Shown here piece after piece: positions 33,201 through 43,349 of a DNA stretch of 64,000 bases; the stretch's first letter is position 1, and the number at the start of each line of letters is the position of its first letter. Origin of the DNA: Hanleya hanleyi (Eukaryota > Mollusca > Polyplacophora > Lepidopleurida > Hanleyidae). Made by a program: the position numbers and the translations under genes. Below the pieces are notes generated by a model. That model did no database searches, was not told where the DNA came from, and saw only the letters and a program-made list of their open reading frames with translations. Where the stretch lies: positions 1 through 64,000 of the forward strand of contig JAVTVY010017204.1 of NCBI GenBank assembly GCA_036873755.1, written 5' to 3'.

Positions 33201-34357
33201 ATGGGAGTCAATATACGCCCTTGATAGGGGTTTTCCCCTAGTTTAGGGGTAAAGTCCGTGTTCCGTTTTTATATTTTTTCTGGAGAAACTTTTACATGCA
33301 CCCACCCATGCACCCAGGCCCCGATAAGCCCGGGGACCGATATGACCCCCTTTGAATAGGGTTGATAGGTGTTTTCCCCTAGTTTAGGGATAAAGTCCGT
33401 GTTCCGCTTTTTATATTTTCGGGACAAATCCTAATTTTACATACACCCACTCTACCACTCTCTCAGCAGGCCCCGATAAGCCAGGGACCGATATTAGCCC
33501 TTTGGGATAGGGTTGATAGGAGTTTTTCCCTAGTTTAGCGGTAAAGTCCGTGTTCCGCTTTTTATATTCTCGGGACAAATCCTAATTTTACATACACCCA
33601 CCCCAGGCAGAACCCGATAAGACAGGGACCGATATTAGCCCTTTGGGATAGAGTTGATAGGGGTTTTCCCCTATTTTAGAGGTAAAGTCCGTGTTCCGCT
33701 TTTTATATTTTCGAGACAAATCCTCATTTCACATACACCCACCCATGACTTGCAAAATCCTTTCGTAGGGACCCCAAGTCCCCGACTCAAATGAATGGAC
33801 GGCATACAAGTCCGTACATGCAATCCGTGTCTTTTCGGTGACGTCCGTGACTCTTCGGGCACCTCCGTGTCTCTTCGGTGACCTCCGTGACATCTTCGGT
33901 CAGATGAACAGGTTAGTACACGCATTCCTATCATTCAATATGACCTTGAACTATCACCTGATCTCCCCGTGATGGAAAAACCCCAAATACAAGTCAGTAC
34001 AGGCATCCCATCAATTGTATTGCTAAAGGACCCGGATATAGGTCAATCCTTGCGAACGTGCAACAATGTTGCAATTCGGGGAGCCATGTGTTCGGCACGT
34101 GACAACCCCCAGCCCAAGCAGACGTCAGCGAAATTCTGGCGGGAAAAACCCCACAGACAGGTCAGTACATGGCCTATCATGTTCCCACGGACCTCACCGA
34201 AAAGACACGGACCTGACCGAAAAAACACGAAGGTGAACGACATTGTAGGGAAAAACCCCACAGACAGGTCAGTACATGTCCTATCATGTTCACATGGCAC
34301 GCCCCATTCACGCAGACCGAAAGATGAAAGGATACAGGTCAACTCAAATGCACTCAT

Positions 34358-34408
34358 TGACCTTTGACCTCTGTCACGTGATATGCAAATTCCTGAGGTC
34401 AAAGGTCA
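34358..34408. promoter_or_regulatory. DR1, E-box and octamer cluster at the right TIR end
   Basis: Perfect DR1 sites at 34,358-34,370 and 34,396-34,408 in opposite orientation around CACGTG and ATGCAAAT, mirroring 18,857-18,922. Confidence 0.55.
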
Positions 34409-34445
34409 ATACGACTCGAAATCACGGCTATATACTACTTACATA

Positions 34446-36975
34446 TCTATTTAATTTCGTTTCCCATAATGTAACATCATTTTTTTTTTATTCTACGAGA
34501 GTTAGACCAAATAAATTACCTGGTATCCTCTCTCTCGGAATTTTGTGGGCTTAAAATAATAAACTATCTGTTTATGACTCTGGCAGAACGTTGTGGTATT
34601 TTTTAAATCCCAAAGACAGGCTTATAGAGGGTTTTTTTTTCACAGGTTTCGATATGACCTGTTTATTTTGGCTGCGACCTAACTCCCCGGCTCTGACCCC
34701 TATCTGTCTAAAGCAATAATGGACGGCATATACCACCAAGTTCTGCACTGATTTATGTGGTAAATCGTGCATGCCGATTATACACTTATAACGTAGTAAA
34801 ACAATATATGGGCGAAGCCATCACCCACTCCAGGGAACCCGTCAAAATAGACCTATGTCACTCTCCTGATCAGTACCTTTCGAATTGTGAAAATGTATTT
34901 CTACGTCGCTTGATTATCGAGTTATAAAAGCACGGACAGACAGACAGTACGGCTTTAAACGTATAGATATGACAAATACATTTTGGCTTTTTAGATGAAC
35001 AGCGCCATATTTGTCATGAATAAAAGGTTACACTACTCGTAATGTCTCTGGTGGAGATTCAATTGGGATTTACTCAGAGTTCAGCGATCGGAACATGAAC
35101 TTGAGCCATTCGCTTCTTTTTGTTTAACGTTATCAGAACGGAGCGATGTGGGGTACACACGTGCACTCCCCGTCCAACCACCCATCAACAGAAGATTTTC
35201 TATGCCTTTTCAAACGGTTTGGGTCCAGACCTATCATAAAATGTAAATATATCAAATTAGCTGCTTTGATGACGCGGTAAGGATGTCACAATTTATACAC
35301 GATAATTTAATTTCATGAGGTTTGGTGGAGAATGGAAGAAAACCATAAAAATAACGCACATTTCAAATTTACCTGTCTTACCCATATAATGTATTGATCA
35401 GCTCTTATTTTATTTTAGTACTATAGCATAGTGTAGTTTAGTTACGATAACGATATGACTCGTACTGAGAATTATGGGAACAGCTTCTTTTTTTTCATGA
35501 AAAATGTATGTTAAAATTATTAATCTATGAGCTGGGTGGTGGTTAGTATTTACCTAGCGCAGATACAGTATACGTATGTCACACGTGCGTATTATAGTCT
35601 TTCAAGCTGGTTTCAATAACTAAATGCACTGTACTTATCTTCCCTATTCGCTTTCTTCTGTCACATGTGAATACATAGTTCTTCCTGTACGTCTACATGG
35701 TTATGGCGAGAATTAATCGATCTTCCAATTTAACTGTCGAAATGGGACAATTCTTTCTTATCGCGTGTCCAGAGCTTATACTATCGTATATGTGGATACA
35801 AATAATTCACGCCTGCACTACTGTTTTGATTGATATAGAGTGAAAAGTTTATGGAGTAAATTGATCATCTTCCCTAAGCCCACATGTGACCAAACATGCG
35901 GACAATTCTTTATGAATCACAGTCACGCCATCAAACATGGTTGATAGTTCTCTGCAAACTTCAGTCACATGAACAATTATGGCGTATTATGGACTATCAT
36001 CACTCTCCAAACCCACAGCCCACAAACCCTACATTTACCCCACAAACCCACATTCCAGATACACGCTATATCCCTCACCTATCTCATATTCTCACCTTCC
36101 TTCTTTGTTCATAATTCTGATATCCGATTCCCCATCTTAGTCCGCTTGAAACTCTCGTTTTCCCACTACTGGTATATATATATATGCCGCTATTTTGTAT
36201 ACTCAACAGTAAGACCGTGGTACAAAGGCTAAGGGACTGGTCAAAATTCATTGAAGCGGGGCGAGGAGGGGGACTGGTGCATTTCAGGAGGAACATGATT
36301 TTTTTTCTAGCCATAGGTTCAGGAAGATGCTTACATTTCTTACTAGTCTAATCAGGGGGTGCTTACGGTTTTACTACCTTAATGGAAGGACGCTATCAAA
36401 CTTTTTGGATGCCTCAAGCCCGTTCCCGAGTGCGGCATCTGCTGAACTTTCAGTTCAGTAAACCACCAGGGTAGGCAAGGAACACAATTCGGTCACCGAA
36501 CATCATTCCCGCGGGTCCTCGATCATCTAATCTGTCGAGATTTTATCTGACTGGGTTCGCGCAGATGCCAACGTCGGATTGTTCTCCTAGTAGCTGAGGC
36601 GGTCAGATTGCTTGCAATTCACTGCTGGAAATTTGGGTTAAACTCTAAGGGTGACGCATTCGAATGATGCGTTTGAGTTATGGCACTGGTATCTGTGCTA
36701 CACCAAGAAAGAGTTATCCTACTGATTGGATATCGATACTGAAGTATCAACCTCAGACTATATGTCTCCATTGTTCTGGAAGTCTCGGTGTATCGTACCA
36801 AACATAAGGGTCCTATATAACATACAAAGTCATTCATTTGCCCTATTGGTGTGGCTAAATACCACGCGTGTGTGTGTTTTTTTCAGACAACAATTTTCCA
36901 AGATAACCAAGAGCTGACATAAATGGATTTGCTGAAGGCAAAAGGCATTAACGTTTTCATCATCCTGCATGCACG
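34446..36975. other. AT-rich intergenic DNA, no gene recognised
   Basis: No ORF with family resemblance. A (TA)n run lies near 36,172-36,184 and simple TATTTTATTTTA-like tracts occur. Probably flanking genomic DNA. Confidence 0.5.
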
Positions 36976-37059
36976 GTTAGCAGTAGAAGACAAAAGGATG
37001 GATAAAAAACAACGTTATTATGTAATAAGGCCGTTTTGTTACTTAATATGTCATAATCC

Positions 37060-37370
37060 CTGAAATTGGAGCGATATACAAGAGGCGGGAAAAATTGACG
37101 ACGTCTGGCGACTGAAAAGCAACCATATGACTCTACAGAAAAGAATTCTTCGACACCCAACATTCAGACCCGTGAATACGGAGGAATCTCGGACGTAGCC
37201 TTAGTATCTCAGCCGAGCTTTCATTGCAGCTGTTCATGTGGAGACTATGAAGTATCCACACGGACCCTAGCACCGGCTTAAGCGGAATTAGATACGCTAG
37301 CTCGGGAGCTTTGATGACAGATCAGCTAAAACAACTCAGCTGATGTTAATGGATGAGCATCATCATGACC
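37060..37370 (+). repeat. Dispersed repeat family, copy A (310 bp, in left TIR)
   Basis: Shares AAAAATTGACGACGTCTGGC, CATTCAGACCCGTGAAT, TCGGACGTAGCCTTAGTATC and CTAGCTCGGGAGCT with inverted copies at 38,625-39,105 and 46,650-46,815, and a shorter piece at 60,600-60,690. It interrupts the TIR, which resumes at 37,370. Confidence 0.75.
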
Positions 37371-37690
37371 GTTTTGTAACTTAATATGTGATAATCCACA
37401 AAAGGGGGTTTTGTTACTTAATATGTAATGCTCTGTAAAAGGTCGATTAGAAAATAGCGTTATTATGTAATGCTCCTGCCACGGACGTTTTATTATTACT
37501 ATGTAATGGCGTTTTGTTACTTAGTATGTAATGCTCCTGCGCAGGAGCCCCCACACCAATGTAGGTCAATAATCTCTCATAAGCAAAGAGCAATGAGTCA
37601 TGTACATGCCCTAAATATACATCATTCTTGCATCACAGCTAAATGTGTCAGGGAAATTTGCATACGTCCACGCCTGTCGCGGGAAAGTCT
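37270..37690 (+). repeat. Left TIR, inner part (from 37,370) of the 10.6-kb Polinton
   Basis: GCAAAGAGCAATGAGTCATG, TAAATATACATCATTCTTGC and CAGCTAAATGTGTCA(G/A)GGAAA match, inverted, 47,270-47,380. Confidence 0.75.
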
Positions 37691-38481
37691 CCACAAAGTA
37701 GGTCGTACCCTAAATAGCACTGGAGTTTTTCTTATTCTAAAAATATCGACCAAACAGAGCACGGCTCTTATGTTGCTCACGTCGAATTCCATTTCGCCCT
37801 CTTCCGATGACAACATGGATGTGTTACAGTTTTTCAAGAAAGCAGAACCAAAGCTTCGTAAGCTCATCACCACAGACCGTGCTAAACACCGAATGGTACC
37901 TCTCTTTACAAATCCGTATGATACAACCGAACAGCGACGGTGAACCTATCTACTTCGAGCCCACCTTCCGATATCCCAATTCTATCATTACAAACTTATC
38001 CCAACTGGAATCTCAACTGGCCAAAGCCCTACAGAAAATTCACTGCAGTTTTCAACGCTATCAAGAGGAGGGGATCGGCTGGGTAATAGACGAAATACTA
38101 CATCCCGACGTCCATCGTCACACCTAAACCTCTAGCTGACACGGGAACTATCGTCAGCATGAAAAACACCGACGGTCTCTGTTTCCTCTGATCTATTTTG
38201 GCAGCCCTCCATCCAAGAATACTACCCCAGTCGCCGTAAGTACCATACAGATTACATGAACGTGTTGAAAGTCGATGGAATTGACTTTCCCATGTCGCTA
38301 TCCCAGATCAACAAGTTCGAATCCCTCAACTCCATTTCAGTCAATGTCCTCTGCTACGACCAGGACGTCTTTCCACTGCACATTACGCAACATCGATTTG
38401 ACACCCATGTGAATCTGCTTGACAAGGAAGACAAGAGACACTTTTGCCTCATTTAAAACATGAGTCGCCTGCTGGGTTATG

Positions 38482-39092
38482 TCGCTTGACAAATATATGT
38501 AGGTTTATTGTTTCGGTGGGAAATTTAAGCCGTACGACGTCGGATATTACAGGTTAGTTTTTCTAGGTTTCTTGCATTTACCAGGTTACTCCATGTTAAA
38601 GGCGTTTACTTCATCAGACGTCCATGATGCTCATCCATTAACATCAGATGAGTTGTTTGAGTTGATCTGTCATCACAGCTCCCGAGCTAGCGTATCTAAG
38701 CCTGCTTAAGCTTTTGCTAGGGACCGAGTGGATACTTCATAGTCTCCACATGAACAACTGCAATAAATTACAACACATATAAGGGGAATATGGGAAGAGG
38801 TGCCGACATACTGACAGAGCCACATGACTTCACAGTATAGTCTTCTAGTTAACCTATTCTAGAGCACATACCAAGAATCTAACGATTCGTGATATGTGTT
38901 GTATCTCAGGTATGCTTTTATTGTACCTGTTCATGTGGCAACTCGAGCAGGTTGAGATACTAAGACTACGTCCGAGAATCCACCGTATTTTCGGGCCTGA
39001 ATGTTAGGTGTCGACGAATACTTCCCTGTAGAGCCATATGGATGCTTTTTAGTCGCCAGACGTCGTCAATTTTTCCCACCTTTTGCATATCG
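38482..39092 (-). repeat. Dispersed repeat family, copy B (inside PolB)
   Basis: Inverse copy of 37,060-37,350, itself interrupted at 38,765-38,877 by the 110-bp repeat also found at 39,885-39,993. Inserted between the MSRLLG and HARTYYY segments of PolB. Confidence 0.7.
38765..38877 (-). repeat. 110-bp repeat, copy 1 (intron-like ends)
   Basis: Reverse complement begins TTCTTGGTATGTGCTCTAGA and ends GTTGTAATTTA, about 90% identical to 39,881-39,993. Its copy of the ends reads GTATGT...TTTATTGCAG. Confidence 0.75.
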
Positions 39093-39886
39093 CTCCAATC
39101 GCACGAAACATGCGCGAACATATTACTACCTCAATTATTGTCTGCATGGGTATAGTCGTCCAGTCTTGCTGGACGACCATCTTCCTCACTGCTTCCCTCA
39201 CGGGCCCCAATGGATCAAACTCCCAGAAACACCAGAAGAATAATGGATAACATTCAAAAATATCAAGAAGCAACTCCGCGTGCCCTTTTGTGAGAGACCT
39301 CCACGGAATACGAACAACACGAGTCGGGATTTTGTTATACGGTGGTCAGCAGCTTACCGGCATACAATACACCCGCAGTCGTCTACTGGGGCCCCAAAGT
39401 GCTGGAAACATTTTTGGATCGTCTCATAGAAGAAGATGATCGCATATGCTCCTTCTTTGAATCGGTGAAACCCATGGTGCTCACTCGAGAGGAAAAAACA
39501 CTCCTTCACACAAGCCACACATTGTCATATTTGCGAGAAAGAACTTCACACCGAGAGGGTGCGCGATCACTGCCAATTATCCGGCAGATATAATGGGCCT
39601 GCCCGCAACCAGTGCAATATACAGTACCGCTTCAGAAAGTCTATCCGGCAAGAGAGGCGCCCGTTTTCCTTTCCTGTTACCTTACAAAACAGTCGAGGCT
39701 ACGACGATCATCTTATTTGTAGCATCCTGGAAAAATATAAGACCCGAAACATCTCCACCAAGGCCGACAACCCATACCTCGCCGAATACAAGCCTCTCCT
39801 ACCCAGCAATTACATTATCTACCTCGATGTCAATAATCTCTATGGGTAGGCCATGTCGCAACCCTTACTTACGCGTGACTTTCTTG

Positions 39887-39993
39887 GTATGTGCTTTAGA
39901 ATAGGTTAACCAGAAGACTATTCTGTGAAGTCATGTGACGCAGTCAGTATGTCGGCACCTCTTCCCACTTCCCTTATATGTGTTGTAATTTAG
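39887..39993 (+). repeat. 110-bp repeat, copy 2: intron-like sequence in PolB
   Basis: Starts GTATGT, contains a pyrimidine-rich CTCTTCCCACTTCCCTTATA stretch and ends TTTAG. It lies between coding TRDFL and WLNEQEKN. It has the looks of a 107-nt spliceosomal intron, but the two exon phases differ by one base in this decayed copy. Confidence 0.5.
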
Positions 39994-41804
39994 ATGGTTG
40001 AATGAACAAGAAAAGAATTCTCTCGATGTTCAGTTCATCTCTTGTGATGCGGAAACGGGGTACCTTTTGGAGGATGACTTTAAATATTCAGCAGCTTTAC
40101 ACGAGACACACAGCGTTTACCCACTCCGTCCAGAACGCATGGCAGTGACGGATGAGATGGTCTCGCCCTATTCTCTCGAACTGAAGGAAGAATTACAGCT
40201 GAAAGGTAGATCTGTTGTGAAACTCATCTCGAACCTTCACGACAAAATTCAATACATCATCCACCGAGATTTGAAATTTTGTCTCAGTCAAGGTATGCAG
40301 CTGACAAAGATACACCGCGTTGTGTAATTCACACAAGCCGCCTGGTTACAACCCTACATTCAGTTCAAGACTGAAAAACGCAAAGGGTCATGGAACCAGA
40401 TCAAGTTCTTCAAGCTTATGAACAACAGGTAAGCTACAATTTTATCAATTACTATTCATGCGCATTATTACTACTTAGGAGAATTTGACAGCCGTTCATT
40501 TGAAGACCATCAAACTGACTTTGAACAGACATATCTATATACGTCGGCTTTACCATTCTAGATCTCTCAAAACTGCTCATGTTTGATTTTCACTACAATC
40601 ACATCAAGCCAGAATATGGCCCTAAATCCAAGCTTCTCTTTTCCGAGACGGACAGTTTCTGCTATGACATTCAGACCCAAAGTATTTACAACGACATGGC
40701 CCAACGAATGTCCATGTTCGATACCAGAGGGACCACCCCCTTCATACCACAGTCAATGCCAAAGTTCTCGGCAAGATGAAAGATGAATGTAGAGGTGTAC
40801 CCGTCGAGGGGTTTGTCGGGCTTCGATCGAAAATGTATAGTCTACAAAGGGGAAGAGAAGAAAACGGCAAAATGCATTACCAAGTATGCCATAAAAATAG
40901 GACATCTTTATACAAATAATGTTTATTCAATCGAAAAGATGTCCATACAAACATGAATCAAATCAGAAGCGTAGCTAATCATCTCCACAGTCTTACAATT
41001 AATAAACAGGGTCTATGTCCCGTTGACGACAAGCGTATGAATACTATCGGTTTCCAATGTCTTCATACTCGTCACCGTATCAACATAAGTCCGGCACATC
41101 TTTCTCGTCATCTGAGGTGTATACACCTCCACTACCGAGTCTGGCCTCGCCTGCTGTATATGCATTCTCCCTATATTGTGTGGCCTTTTGAATGATTTTA
41201 CCGTTGAACATCAATCGCGATGGGGCATCGAACAACCTTCTCCACGTGTCTCCTTTCACACTACGGGTAGGCTCCTCACAGGCTTTGCGCTTCAGGGCTT
41301 ACTTACTTTTCCTTTTTGTGTAGTGTACCACGGAGGCATTTGTCTGGTTGAAAGTTCCACCCCAACTTGCGATTCGACAACCTTCCTCAGTCTTTGATTT
41401 CGTGTGTAGTTGGCTTTAGGTCTATCGAGAGGTAACCTCCATATTTCTCATATGGCATCTTCATATTTCTCCATAAAATACTTTGATAGATACGTCGTCC
41501 AATAAGCTTAATCTGTTGTCTGTCAATTGGGTTGTTTAACAGTAAGAAGTATTGACAGTAATGTATCGAGAGGCTTTCCCTTGTGGAAACAAATTTTGGT
41601 CAAGTAAATAACAGATAAATTACGATGATGAGACATCTTTGTGAAGAGATCGGATATGCATGAATCTCACTTAGCCACCCTCATCAGGTCATAAAAACCA
41701 CCTGATTTGTCTCGGTGTTGTCGAGGTAATATGCCTCTCCAATGTCGTGCGGGATACCGGACTCGAAACTCACATTCTTCAACAGACGGGGTGTTCTCAT
41801 AGGC

Positions 41805-41955
41805 GGGCTCTCATTGATTGTAGGGGGATTTGGCTTAATGTCACACTCAAGCTTGTTTCACTCATATGGTGACAGTTAGTTTGGTTGGTGGAGGAAGCCG
41901 GAGTACCCGGAGAGAACCACTCATTGACTGTAGCACCAACCACCAAGTTGTAAAC
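41805..41955 (-). mobile_element. SINE 3' domain fragment
   Basis: Reverse complement carries GTTCTCTCCGGGTACTCCGG, CTTCCTCCACCAA and CACCATATGAGTGAAACAAG...CATTAAGCC, the same 3' domain as the SINE at 7.2 kb. Confidence 0.7.
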
Positions 41956-42105
41956 ATGTTGAAGACCCATGAAGTTTTTCCACTTCCTGTTGGACCACTC
42001 ACGGTCATCGCGAATGGATGTTCCAGGTGAACCATATTCGTCTCTTGGAATATACACGCTCCCTATGTCTGCGCAGACAAAAAGTACGACTAAGAATTTT
42101 CTCAC
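41956..42105 (-). CDS. Short ORF head with signal-peptide-like start, unknown
   Basis: MRKFLVVLFVCADIGSVYIP followed by about 30 hydrophilic residues, then the frame enters the SINE. Possibly the first exon of a captured gene; no homology recognised. Confidence 0.25.
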
Positions 42106-42287
42106 AGATAAGACACGACACCGTCAGCGTCTTGTGCAGGGCTAGGATCATGCTCTATTTATATACTCGACAACTGATATAGAGAGAATCAAGGCCTTAC
42201 ATAAGGTCGAGTTCAGGGTAAAGACATATGTGATTTTTTTCGAGTCAACCGGGGTTGACATGACCCCAATCTAATTAAAATTATATC

Positions 42288-42602
42288 CTATCTGCTCCCC
42301 ATTTGGATACTGTCGCTTTTAGGATCTAACAGGCTTGTAGTAACTCGCGTGTTAACCAATCCCGAGAACGCTTCATAGTGCTTTGAAGGGAACATTGATG
42401 ACAAAGAATTTTTGGTTGGCTCAGCCGAATTAGCCGGTTCGCTGGCGGGGTGTCCTTCCATGTTGCCGCGGTCCCGACATTGTGGCATCATAATACAGGG
42501 TAAATATATGGACTGATCTTTGATGTAAACATTGGGGTAAATGGACACAGTGAACCTATCCCCCCTCCCCGGCTGCAAATGGATGAGTCCAGATGCGACC
42601 AT
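42288..42602 (-). pseudogene. Possible TNF/C1q-like C-terminal fragment within the Polinton
   Basis: The frame from 42,602 begins VASGLIHLQPG, then GDRFTVSIYPNVYIKDQSIY after a two-residue irregularity (RG), which recalls the GLxxLxxGDxxxV...L segment near the C-terminus of TNF-superfamily ligands. The rest of the frame to 42,288 is not recognised and an in-frame stop lies upstream. If right, this is a host-derived gene carried by the Polinton. Low confidence. Confidence 0.3.
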
Positions 42603-42785
42603 GATGTCATAATACTATTAAATATCCATGGTATGGGCGATCAGAACACCAAATTCAGTTGAAATACGTAAGATCCTATATAGCGACATGTACAATTGGG
42701 GAGCATTGATAGGATATTAATTTATTAAGATTGACATGACCCCGGAATTATGAAAATATCGGTTCATAATCTGTCACCACGTCTG

Positions 42786-43349
42786 CTAGTACATCCAGGG
42801 AGCTGTAGGTTTGCTTATGCGAATAATACTTATATACTTGTTCGTCATGATGACCCTTTCCCCGTAATTAGCCTTCTTCTCATTAAGTGTGACATAATAT
42901 GCAATACCCTTCTTCGTCAAGTAGGCCCCCCATTGGTTATTGAATTCGCTGCCTTTGTCCCATGTCAGATATTTTGGGGATCTCCCTTGCTTCAAAATGG
43001 ACTCCAACCCCGCAATAATTGACTTGTTTATTGGGAAGAGGAACGACCTGCAAATACCGCGAGAAAAGGCATATAGCGAAGAATAGGCATATGTTGTCAT
43101 TGTGTTTTGATACATTGGAAACATTCATCGCGTCTTTTTCACACAAATGGTCAATTCCAGCTGTATCACTCTATTTTTCTTAAATGTATAACGAATAGGC
43201 TTCTGTAAACTGTGAGGGTCTTGATGGCTCAACCATTGATTTAGGTCGGTTATGGGAACATCGTGCCCTCGTTTACGCAGAATATTGCGTAGCTTCGCAG
43301 GACCTATAAAGCAGGCAACATCTGTTGAGTCAAAGTAGACACGTACCAA
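42786..43349 (-). pseudogene. INT: Polinton integrase remnant
   Basis: N-terminal piece at 43,349-43,125 (GPAKLRNILRKRGHDV, LSHQDPHSL..IRYTFKKNRVI) matches the pre-core region of the integrase at 30.2-30.45 kb. The core piece (43,124-42,786) has an ASSLYAFSRGICRSFLFPINK-like block, the second catalytic Asp in YLTWDKGSEFNNQWG, and a degenerate NYGERVI where the catalytic Glu is expected. Frameshifted; inactive. Confidence 0.75.

Larger units (their letters stand above)
18826..34439. mobile_element. 15.6-kb Polinton/Maverick with capsid genes but no PolB
   Basis: The element begins AGTAGTATATAGCCGTGATT and ends with the inverse. It is flanked by a perfect 6-bp duplication TACATA (18,820-18,825 and 34,440-34,445), the hallmark of Polinton integration. 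The TIRs are 1.8-1.9 kb. Internal genes, all minus strand from right to left: tail-anchored protein, two paralogs, integrase, membrane protein, ATPase, pX-like, core-like, minor capsid, major capsid, protease. No family-B polymerase motif or fragment lies between the TIRs. Most genes carry stops, frameshifts or PLE insertions, so this is a fossil copy. Confidence 0.93.
32637..34439 (-). repeat. Right terminal inverted repeat of the 15.6-kb Polinton
   Basis: Mirror of 18,826-20,714, including the GC-rich inner zone (32,690-32,725), the four-unit minisatellite (about 33,225-33,750) and the outer regulatory-like cluster. Arm lengths differ by about 90 bp through indels. Confidence 0.92.
37800..40910 (+). 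pseudogene. PolB: Polinton PolB, second family, heavily disrupted
   Basis: Blocks in order: N-terminal region (37,807-38,110), VDGIDFPMSLSQINKFESLN...FPLHITQHRF (38,256-38,456), insertion B (38,482-39,092), Cys/His-rich YLNYCLHGY...DDHLPHC (39,110-39,195), QWIKLPETPEE, Exo-related segments to 39,590, a CHICEK-like finger zone, motif A YLDVNNLYG...AMSQPL (39,820-39,865), an intron-like repeat (39,887-39,993), WLNEQEKNSLDVQF, the YSLELKE...HDKIQYIIHRDLKF region, and motif C as SETDSF near 40,640 (DTDS expected, first Asp changed). The segment normally holding motif B after FFKLMNN (40,430) is missing. Many stops and frameshifts. Belongs to a different PolB lineage from the copies at 1-2.9 and 62.9 kb. 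Confidence 0.85.

Noticed and set aside
40432..40480. Second intron-like stretch (GTAAGC...CTACTTAG) in PolB
   Set aside because: Only 49 bp, and the coding sequence expected on the far side (motif B region) is missing, so deletion plus chance fits better.
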